Position numbers and translations under genes: made by a program. Shown one piece after another: positions 11,701 through 23,600 of a stretch of 64,000 nt of DNA. The stretch is from assembly GCF_032854445.1 (NCBI RefSeq), contig NC_088302.1, positions 11,591,338 to 11,655,337 on the forward strand. Direction: 5' to 3'. The notes under the pieces were generated by a model. It was not told the DNA's origin. It did not search any database and worked only from the letters and a program-made list of their open reading frames with translations. The number at the start of each line of letters is the position of its first letter. The stretch's first letter is position 1. The DNA is from Liolophura sinensis (taxonomy: Eukaryota > Mollusca > Polyplacophora > Chitonida > Chitonidae).

Positions 11701-14700
11701 ATAAATTCAAATGGTTAAATTTCAATGGTATGAGTTAAGTTCACAACATGCTTGTCAATAATCCAAATGGTAAGAATGGTCATAACTGCCTTGCTTAGAT
11801 TTCATACCATTTAATTTCATGTGACATAATTTTGTCATAATAATGAACTTATAACCTTTGTTGTTGTTTTTTTTTTCTTTCAGAAATTGTCCATTACTCA
11901 CAGCGAACGGCCTATTCCCAAAAATGGCTTCACCCGACATGCCTAAGGAAAAACGCACAGGGTGTGGTGAAAGTATTGTGCTGAATGGAGCACACAAATG
12001 TTCTGGTAAACAAGCCCCTAAGGATGACGACGACAAGCCCAAGGAAGTGTGCAAAGGATGTGGTAAAAGTTTTGTGCGGATTAGTAGGCACAAATGTACC
12101 GTTGAACAATCCCCTGAGGATGACAACGATAAGCCCAAGGAAGTATGCGAAGGGTGTGGTGAAAGTATTGTGGAGAATGGGGCACACAAATGTACTGGTA
12201 AACAAGCCCCTAAGGATGACGACGACAAGCCCAAGGAAGTGTGCAAAGGATGTGGTAAAAGTTTTGTGCGGATTAGTAGGCACAAATGTACCGTTGATCA
12301 ATCCCCCGAGAATGACGACGATAAGCCCAAGGAAGTATGCGAAGGGTGTGGTGAAAGTATTGTGGAGAATGGGGTACACAAATGTACTGGTAAACAAGCC
12401 CCTAAGGATGACGACGACAAGCCCAAGGAAGTGTGCAAAGGATGTGGTAAAAGTTTTGTGCGGATTAGTAGGCACAAATGTACCGTTGATCAATCCCCTG
12501 AGAATGACGACGATAAGCCCAAGGAAGTATGCGAAGGGTGTGGTGAAAGTTTTGTGGGGATCGGAGCACACAAATGTACCGGCGATCAATCCTCTAAGGA
12601 TGAGGACAAACCAAAGGAAGTGTGCAAAGGATGTGGTAAAAGTTTTATGCGGATTAGTAGGCACAAATGTACCGTTGATCAATCCCCTGAGAATGACGAC
12701 GATAAGCGCAAGGAAGTATGCAAAGGGTGTGGTAACATTTTTGCTCGGATTGGTAGACACAAGTGTACCGTTGATCAATCCCCTGAGGATGACCACGATA
12801 AGTCCAAGGAAGTGAGCAACAGATGTGGTAAAGGTTTTGTGCAGAATGGGACACACAAATGTTCTGGTAAACAAGCTCCTAAGGATAACGACGACAAGCC
12901 CAAGGAAGTATGCAAAGGATGTGGTAAAAGTTTTGCTCGGATTGGTAGACACAAATGTACCGGTAATCAATCCCCTGAGGATGACGAGGATAAGCCCAAC
13001 GAAGTATACGAAGGGTGTGGTGAAAGTATTGTAGAGAATAGGGCACACAAATGTACTGGTAAACAAGCTCCTAAGGATAACGACGACAAGCCCAAGGATG
13101 TATGCAAAAGATGTGGTAAAAGTTTTGCTCGGATTGGTAGACACAAATGTACCGTTGATCAATCCCCTGAGGATGACGACAAGCCCAAGGAAGTATGCGA
13201 AGGATGTGGTAAAAGTTTTGTGCGGATTAGTAGGCACAAATGTACCGTTGATCAATCCCCTGAGGATGACAACGATAAGTCCAAGGAAGTATGCGAAGGG
13301 TGTGGTGAAAGTATTGTGGAGAATGGGGTACACAAATGTACTGGTAAACAAGCCCCTAAGGATGACGACGACAAGCCCAAGGAAGTGTGCAAAGGATGTG
13401 GTAAAAGTTTTGTGCGGATTAGTAGGCACAAATGTACCGTTGATCAATCCCCTGAGAATGACGACGATAAGCCCAAGGAAGTATGCGAAGGGTGTGGTGA
13501 AAGTATTGTGGAGAATGGGGTACACAAATGTACTGGTAAACAAGCCCCTAAGGATGACGACGACAAGCCCAAGGAAGTGTGCAAAGGATGTGGTAAAAGT
13601 TTTGTGCGGATTAGTAGGCACAAATGTACCGTTGATCAATCCCCTGAGAATGACGACGATAAGCCCAAGGAAGTATGCGAAGGGTGTGGTGAAAGTATTG
13701 TGGAGAATGGGGCACACAAATGTACTGGTAAACAAGCCCCTAAGGACAACAACAAGCCCAAGGAAGTATGCAAAGGATGTGGTAAAAGTTTTGCTCGAAT
13801 TGGTAGACACAAATGTACCGGCGATCAATCCTCTAAGGATGAGGACAAACCAAAGGAAGTGTGCAAAGGATGTGGTGAAAGTTTTGCTCGGATTGGTAGA
13901 CACAAGTGTACCGGTAATCAATCCCCTGAGGATGACGACGATAAGCCCAACGAAGTATACGAAGGGTGTGGTGAAAGTATTGTAGAGAATGGGGCACACA
14001 AATATACTGGTAAACAAGCCCTTAAGGACAACGACAAGCCCAAGGAAGTATGCAAAAGATGTGGTAAAAGTTTTGCTCGGATTGGTAGACACAAATGTAC
14101 CGTTGATCAATCCCCTGAGGATGACGACAAGCCCAAGGAAGTATGCGAAGGGTGTGGTGAAAGTTTTGCGCAGATTGCTAGGCACAAATGTACCGTTGAT
14201 CAGTCCCCTGAGGATGACGACGATAAGCCCAAGGAAGTATGCGAAGGGTGTGGTAAAAGTTTTGTGCGTATTGGTAGACACAAATGTACCGGTGATCAGT
14301 CCCCTGAGGACAACGATAAGCCGTTGGAAGAATGCAAAGAGTGTGGTGGAAGTTTTGTGGCGATTGGAGCACACAAGTGTACCGGCGAACAATCCCCAAA
14401 TGACGCCAAGCCGATGGAAGAATGCAAAGGATGTGGTAAAGGTATTGAGTGGATTGGGGAACACAGGTGTACAGGTAACCAATTTCCTAAGTACGACGAC
14501 AAGCCTAAGGAAAAATGCACAGGATGTGGTGAAAATTTTACCTGTCTTGCAGAACACAGATGCAAAAGTGGAGAAGACTTCTCCTTCGCCGAACGCTGTG
14601 AAATATGTAAAAATATTACCCAGGGCAGTCACGAATGTAAACCGCCAGTCACGAGCCTACCAGAGGTGTCACGTGATCCGATCTACAATCTCAATCCTAA

Positions 14701-17543
14701 AGCTGCATTAGGCCGAATTATTGAGGAGGTCAAGTTAGACAAGGGAGATATCACAGACGGAGCAGGATTTATTAAGGATCTAATGCAAAACTTTGTAAAA
14801 GATCTAAATGAGCTTGACCCACATTTCCAGTGGAAACTCCTGACATCAGGGTCATATTATGAAAAGGTCAAGGTGAGTATTAATTTATACAATACGGAGC
14901 CGTGCAATAGTCTATGAAACTCAGTGGAATCTTTTTCTCGTAATTTTGCTATAACCTACTAAGACGAGAAGGTAATCAATTGGAAATGGCATTTTTTAAA
15001 AATTATTTGATTGAGGTTTTACGCCTTACAAAGAATATTTGACTAATACGACGACGGCCAGCATTATGGATGGAGGACTACGACCATCCACAGGTTGCTG
15101 AAAGACCTTTCCACGGAAATGACATTTCCTTTTCTTGCACGATGAATAATAATATAATGTATGTTGAATGTTAGAGATGTATATTCACTTCTCGACAAAT
15201 TAATATTTAAAATAAAAAGTTTGCAACTATACATGTACTAACACCATGTTTGTTTGGCTGAATTATATAGATAGGCAATATACGCTGGTTCAGTTTGATT
15301 CTGTGTACTTTCCACGCGCAGGTTTGCAAGCCAAATGAGTTCGATCTGATGATTGTCGCCACGCCCCCCTGTGAAGCTCACTATGCACCCTCCAGCCCAG
15401 ACTACTGTTCTGTTGAAATTGCTGAGCCTAAGCGATCGGCCATGTCGGAATTATTAACGGATGGGAAATGGTTGAGCCCCAAAGCTGTAAAAGCACACGT
15501 TTTGAGATTGCTTCCCAAAGCTCTGGAACAATTTCGTCTTTCCAAACGCTTTGGTAAGTTGTACTTTTTTTAAATATATGTAGTGTGAATAAATGTACCT
15601 TTCCATCCTTCAGAGACATGTATAACAGGTTTAGAAAGTCAATTAACTTAGTTACTGATTAAGTTATTTTGACTTGATTGGTGTAATTGTTCACGCATTA
15701 TATTTTCAGTGTGTGTAATGCTCTTCCTGATTTTTCTTCCACCACAGTTTGATAATGGTGATGATAATGGTACTGGTCTGGTAATACCACTACACAGTGC
15801 GTATGTGAAAATTATAATTGCTTCAAACACCAATCAAATAAATAATTAAATTATACTGCAACTGTCCATTACAGCTTCTGAAGTGGTACAAAGTACAAAA
15901 AGTCCAGCGCTTAATCTCCGATGCACACGAAAAGCTTACCACGGAGAAAGCGCCTATTCTGTTACTTACGACGTTGATTTGGTGCCAAGCATGGAACTTC
16001 CTACATTTCCCCCATTCGCAGCGCACAAGAAGAAATATCAGAACATGAAAACACACGTTGTTGCCAAGACTGCTACAGAAGGTAAGAACAAATCTCAGAA
16101 TGGAGTTTTTTTCAGTCCATGTGCAGAGAATAACACACATACCGCCAGACAGTCGAAAAACTTGTATTGGATAAGAATTAATATATAAATGAAAATCTTT
16201 TACATACAACTAATAAGGGTTCTTTTTGCGCGGCAACAGACAATATCTGACGTGTCCCGAGGATTGCCGATATTGGCCCATATATTACGCAATGCATTGT
16301 GGAGGACCTTGTGCGTATAGTAGTCCATGTACGCGATTCGAAAAGTAAACAATACATTCATTATGGATCTTAGTCTTAGTTCATTTTGCGCCAACAAAAT
16401 GTCAAAATGTCTTCTTGCATGACCGAAAACAAAACATTGTGACAACGTTTTAAGTTTTGATTTAAGTCAGAAATGGTATGTGGAATGGGTCCAAGGTGAC
16501 GAATGAGAGCTTTGGATTATTTACACGTGAGATATCGAAAGTTGTTGTTTCTCTGATACGGAAAAAATATGGGATAAATAAATCTATATCCCGATGGGGA
16601 CTGAAATATATATAATTGGAAAAAAAAAACATACTGCTAAAACACAGCAGGCAAAAAAATAATTTTATGGTGTTATTTTTTTTTTGTTACAGAAATGCAG
16701 TTTGAATGTAACAAGGACAAACTCTGGCGCGTCTCTTTCTCAAACATTGAAAAGAGCATAATTTTGCACGCTGACCGTGGTCAGATGACATGTCGCAAAC
16801 TGGTTTTCAGAGTCTTAAAGTACATTCTGGAGAAAGCCAAAGAGGAATACAACATACAGGACTTATGCTCGTATCATATTAAAACGTTCATGCTGTATCA
16901 GTACGACGAGTGGCCCGCAGATGAGAGTTGGTGCAATGCTAGGCTACGGACACGCCTCCACCATTGTATTTCACAACTTCAGAGGGTTCTGACGGACAAG
17001 AAATTATTTCACTACTTCTTAACGTCTGTCAACTTGGCAGAGAACCTGAAGGATAGAGATATTGACAGCTTTGTTCGAGTATTGGACGATTACATAAGAA
17101 ATATTTAGTATTTTTGCTCATTTGAAAGTGCCATATAAAACAAAGGGAAAATGCTTATTGTAACAGCTTGTGACTATACGTTAAGACTTTTTGTTCCACA
17201 GTATGTTTCTTAGATGTTTGTAAATATGCTTACTAAATTCATACCATGTAAATCATATTGCGCGCAATCGGTCTGGTTTTAAAGTGTGTGTATATTAAAT
17301 GTTATGACAGCACAGCATTCTGAGTAACTCTAGACAAGTGACATGTAATAAATTGCAATTAACACCACTGATTTTTACCTAAATCCACTGAAGCCATGGT
17401 GACAGGAGGCATAACACCACCACATTTGCTTCAATTTCGTATTAACATGAACAGTTAGAATAAAACCCTACATAAAGATATATAAGAGTATATATATACA
17501 TACATACATACATAGAGAGAAGAAACTGTACACTTTTATCCTT

Positions 17544-17579
<36 letters not shown>

Positions 17580-17595
17580 GACATATATACATATG

Positions 17596-17651
<56 letters not shown>

Positions 17652-20600
17652 TGTGTGTGTTTATGCATATATAACCTAATTGCATGTATATGTCACCATC
17701 CAATACCTTACTCTAACAAAACTGTAATATGTTCTTAACATATTATTTTATTATCCACTGTATTGGCAATTACCTGTTCAGTGATGTCGCCTGTTATGTG
17801 ATATAATACTCTACACAGTAATCCATTCATCGTTGTATATACTGTCAAATCTGTCCCAATGACACTAAAACTACATCATAAATGTTTTTTACCAAGCTTA
17901 TCTCATTAGAAATGTCCGTTAATTATGCTTTTCTGGGAGATTATACTGTATACATGTATACAGAGCTAAAACGTGCCTCACTTAGCACAATTCTCCTGTG
18001 GATGACTTAAATAAAGCAGAAATATTGAGATCGTCAAAAATAATTTCTTCGGAGTTAGTTTGCTTATTTATTATAAATAGGCATTAAGCTTGCCAGAAGA
18101 AACCATGCAGTATCTGTGTACATGTTATTTTGCCCACAACTTAGCGACACGGTTCACTGGGCTCGGGGGAACTTTGGTGTGTTCACCGAGTTCCGAGCAA
18201 GATCAACGATGATGTCATTTTTGAAAAATCCGACCGTTGACGGAAAATATGCATAATATGGAGTGGTAATTAACAGGTATAAAATACCACCAAAATGAAT
18301 TTTTTTAACAAAAATTCGGGTATATAATTTTCTTCATTTGACATAGAAACATAATCTTCCTTTTCATGTATCTTTTAATTATATTGTGGTATACATAAGC
18401 TCTTCCATATTTTAAGCCCGTAGACAAACGACATTTTGCATTTTATACTGAAAACTCCCCGACACAGTATGTAACATCGCCCTTTAAAGGAGAAGAAAAT
18501 TTTAAAAAATTACACTATACGCTGAAAAGAGCATAATTTTGCGATTTTCCTCCCCATACACGTAAAGCCTGAAAACGGCAAAGCTGGCATAAATCGCTGA
18601 GTCCATCGCGTCCTCTACATTATTATTATTATTTATTATCATTATCATTAAAAATGTTGGCGTGTGCCAGTCCCAAGTGGGACTGATTTACACCAAAACT
18701 GAGAGATTTACACATAATACTTAATCATTCAAATCAGTGCGAAACATTAGGATCTCCCTGTAGATATTATATAATCCGCAATAGCCTGGAAAATTTTCAA
18801 TCGGTGGTTATTAAAACTTACTAACCCTTCAACAGTAAGACGTTTTACACCCAGAGCCGTTACCCGTTGGTGTAAAACGAATCTATTATTAGTAAAATTA
18901 AAGCAATGGGGTAAATAATGAGATACAGTTTCCTCCATATGACAGTAATGACAAAGGCCATCAGAATGTAATCCAACCCTCTCGCATTGAGAGGACAGAC
19001 ACCTGAAAGAAGCCGAAAAAACAAAACTTCAGCCTTACGTTTAGACAGTTGCGCCAACCCCTAACCCACTGAAGGTTGCAGTTTGTAAGAAAACCTGCCA
19101 TCAACTGCAAAGTCCCTAATATCCTACCATATCATATAAAAATATTTGCTACATTTCGACAAAAACTCTTAAAGGTTAAGTTTAACAGGAAAGGAGACAT
19201 CAGGAGAATTCAGTGCTTCCTCATTCCCTTTCTCACCAACATGAGCTGAAACCCTGACTAGGCATACCTCCGTACCCACTGAAAATAAATAAGTGTAGCT
19301 AAGTCTATGATGTTTAGAATACCTCAGTTCAGGAACAAGAAAAGCCGCCGCACACTTGTGAACATCTGGAACACAAGAGGCATCCGTGAAAATCTGCAAG
19401 TAGCTGTCCCAAAAGGATTTAACATAATCATTAAAACAAAGAAAGCTCAGCTCTGGTAAGTCAGACTTTCTTATGCACTCCTTGGCATCCATACTAACAA
19501 CAGGAAGTTTTAATTCCCACGGGAGGATTTTAGGGATACAGTCATCCTGCACCATTGACAAATCAACTCCAGTTTCATCTACAATTTGACGAGCACGAAT
19601 GCTAAAGGGCAGGGATCAAGGATCTAGTAACTTAGAAGCTGGGCTATGCTTTGCCACAGATAACTTCACAGCATACTTAAATGTTCTCCACTTTCTTCTC
19701 AGAGACAGTGGCAACTCGTCACAAGCAACTTGGAGAACTCTGGAGGAAGTGCCTTTGATTGCACCTGTACGTAAAGCACTCTACTGGATTGAGTCTAATT
19801 TAGCAAGCACTGAATCTGAGGCAGATTCATACACTTCACAGCAATAATCAGCCGTAGACTGTATACTTAAAGATGGAGAAAATTTAAAGGGCATTTCATT
19901 TAATTTTAGGTCAATATAAGGAGTAATACGTCTTTTTGCAAAGATCATGGCTTCAGATTTAGTAGCCCAGAATCGAAAACCCGATTGCTCCCCCCCCCCC
20001 CCACCCAATCATAGATGTCTAGCAGAGCCTGCTGAATATAACGTTGAGCTGCTTTAAGGCTGCGTGAAGCATACCACAGAGCTTTGTCATCCGAAAAAAG
20101 CCGACCTTTGACTTTACTATTTAATACGAATGGTAAGTCATTAATCATTATATTAAATAAGGCTGGAGAAATCACTCCACCTTGAGGTGTACCATATTCA
20201 AGGCTAACCAATTAAGAGACAGCGTTACCTACCCGTTCCTTGATACACCTATTTGATAAGAAATTCCTTACCCAAGCAAGCGTCCCCCCGCCAATATCTA
20301 AGTTATGCAGCTTAATTAAGACACCCTTCCTCCACACCATGCCGTAAGCCTCTTCTACATCCAGGAAAGCTGCTAAAAGATATTCTTTATTATTAATAAC
20401 ATTTTTAATATCTGACTCCAGACAAGTAACAGGGTCAACTGTACAGCGTTTACGTCGAAATCCACTTTGGACAACTGAGAACAAATTATTCCTTACCAAA
20501 ACCATATTAGCCTAGAGTTTACAAGTTTTTCCATTAAATTTCATACAGTACTGGAAAGCGAAATTTGCAGGAACAACCAAAGCATTACCCCAACCTAGGG

Positions 20601-23600
20601 GCAACTTCATAGAGGACCATATATGATTATACAGCAAAAGGAGAATTCGCAAAGAGGGGTCTGGCAAATATCGAAACATCATATTGCATATACCATCATT
20701 AGATGTACCAAACTGTGCTTGGTACATCTAATGGCTTGCTTAAGCTCAGATAAAGTGTATTTCACATTTATAGAAAGGTCATCAAATAGTATGCTACTAA
20801 AATCAGCTGCACTTTCCACTTCTTCCTTGTGGAGAATAAATTAACTGTTATAATTTTCACTGCTGCGAACATAAGAGAATCTGTGGGCTAGGACATCTGC
20901 TTTGTCCTCATCATCCCAAAGCACATTACCATTTATCTTAAGGGAAGGAATCAGAGTAGCAGACCTGGATCCTTTAATAGCTCTACTTTTATTCCACACT
21001 TTCTTAATAGGTGTTCTCTCATTAATAGAGGAGCAATACTCACGGCAATGCAATTTTTGAGCAAATTTGATTACCTTTTGAGCCCTTGTCTTACTTAGTT
21101 TATATTGCTCAATATCACCAATTCTTAGCTATCTTCCTTTCCTTAATGGCCTCATCACATTCTACCGATCACCATAGAACCGACTTCTTGATGCATGGAC
21201 TGCCCGAGGAACGGAAATAGACTTAGAGGCAAGCAGTATTAATAGCTGTTCCAACATTAGTATAAAAGATGTCAACATCATCATCAACTAATTCTTCAGT
21301 AGACACATGGTTACACTGGACCCAAAAGGAATCCCAGTCAGCTTGCTTCAGTTTCCACCTGGGTGGACAAGACGTTGAGGTAGCACGAGCAGACCAAATA
21401 CAGCGTGCACTGGGAAGTGATCACTTGCACAAGGGGCCTCATTATCAACATACCAAACAAACCCAGGGCTACATATAGTTAAATCTAAACAAGTTGTGTT
21501 CGCTGAGTTTGCATTCAGTCTTCTGACTGATCCATCATTTTATATAACAAGGTCGTGAGCATTTATGGCATTATTTACTATAATACCATTGTGGTCAGTA
21601 TTTACACTTCCCCTCAGAACATTATGAGAGTTAAAATCTCCACACAAAACAAATGAGTTATCAACACAGTTCAAAAGAGACACAAAATCATTGGGGTCTA
21701 AGCGATCGCATGGGTTATAAAGATTGACAATACATATACATATGATCTTCCGGAACATAGTGACACAGAAAGGCACTGGCACTCAGTAGAGCTGAATGTC
21801 TGCCACGAACCTCTGAATACGCAATCCCATTCTTGATAAAAGTTATCAAAACCGCCTCTCCTACCAACCCGATCTTGTCTAGCTGAAGTATACCCTGGGA
21901 GCTTGAACTAATAGGGTTCCTTCAAGAATGTTTCCTGAAGACAGATTATATGAGAAGCATCTGTTAGATTAAACACGTAATTTTTAAATTCCTGCCCAAG
22001 AGAGAATAGACTTTGCATATTTTGGTGTAGCAAATAGAATGGCATTATAACAATGTAGAATGAGCTCAAGTCCATAATTAATCAGCCTTATTTTGACTAC
22101 ATTGTAGAACAGACATAAGATCATTTACTGAGGGAGCATTTCTATCAAGTCCATAATTAATCAGCCTTATTTTGACTACATTTTAGAACAGACATAAGAT
22201 CATTTACTGAGGGAGCATTTCTATCAAGTCCATAATTAATCAGCCTTATTTTGACTACATTTTAGAACTGACATAAGACCATTTACTGAGGGAGCATTTC
22301 TATCAAGTCCATAATTAATCAGCCTTATTTTGACTACATTTTAGAACAGACATAAGATCATTTACTGAGGGAGCATTTCTATCAAGTCCATAATTAATCA
22401 GCCTTATTTTGACTACATTTTAGAACAGACATAAGATCATTTACTGAGTGAGCATTTCTATCAAGTCCATAATTAATCAGCCTTATTTTGACTACATTTT
22501 AGAACAGACATAAGATCATTTACTGAGGGAGCATTTCTATCAAGTCCATAATTAATCAGCCTTATTTTGACTACATTTTAGAACTGACATAAGACCATTT
22601 ACTGAGGGAGCATTTCTATCAAGTCCATAATTAATCAGCCTTATTTTGACTACATTTTAGAACAGACATAAGATCATTTACCGAGGGAGCATTTCTATCA
22701 AGTCCATAATTAATCAGCCTTATTTTAACTACATTTTAGAACAGACATAAGATCATTTACCGAGGGAGCATTTCTATCAAGTCCATAATTAATCAGCCTT
22801 ATTTTGACTACATTTTAGAACAGACATAAGACCATTTACTGAGGGAGCATTTCTACCAAGACACTTGCTGGCAGACGCAACAATATGCTCTAAATGTTTA
22901 CCTTTTTTAATCTAATTTTAGAAACACAAATATAACCTCACTAAGAAAAGCAACAATTTTTCTCAGGAAATCATCTGTAAGATACCCCTCTGTCTCTGTA
23001 GGGGGTGTACTAGGTCGGGACTGAAGACGGATTGAGGACGGTTTGAGGACGGACTGAGGATGGGATCGACATTGCTGGGAAATGGATTGGATGCTGTCAG
23101 CTTCTGGCTCAGAGAAAAATTGGGGAGGGGGGTCTGAGGAACATGTGCGGGCATAGACGCTTCCAATTCAGCTCAACACGTAAAGCTTCAGGATATGACA
23201 GTTTGCGACTAACTTTAACATACTGGACCTTTTTTGCTTCCTTACGCGTCGGACAATCACCATAGCACTGTGGTCTCCTCCACAATTACAGCACTTAGGC
23301 TTATCCCGTTGTAGGCAGTGCTCAAAATCATAACATCCCTCCCCCTTCCGGGGCAACGTACACAGCGCCTATGAACTCTGCAATATGGTTGAAACGAATG
23401 CAATTATAGCAACGTAACACTGCGGGAATGTACTATATTGACAGCAAACAATTCATAACCAATTGCAATCTCATCAGGAACGATAGCAGTGTTAAAATAC
23501 ACTGGTCATCACAACTTCACAACGCGATAAGACATACATGTACCATGAACAACACCGCGGTTATAGCTCCTATTATTCTAGTAGCAATTAACATCCATAT

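Noticed and set aside
11930-14632. A 900-residue open frame antisense to the cGLR exon, and long open frames in another forward frame (11985-12815, 13098-13985, 13989-14711).
   Set aside because: The repeat period is a multiple of three, so one stop-free unit opens every frame. Only the +11924 frame links to the nucleotidyltransferase domain with matching splice phases.
19599-19847. 82-residue plus-strand open frame.
   Set aside because: Antisense shadow of the LINE reverse-transcriptase C-terminal part.
22068-22857. Regular repeats that could be mistaken for a CRISPR array.
   Set aside because: Units are contiguous with no unique spacers, and the DNA is clearly animal.
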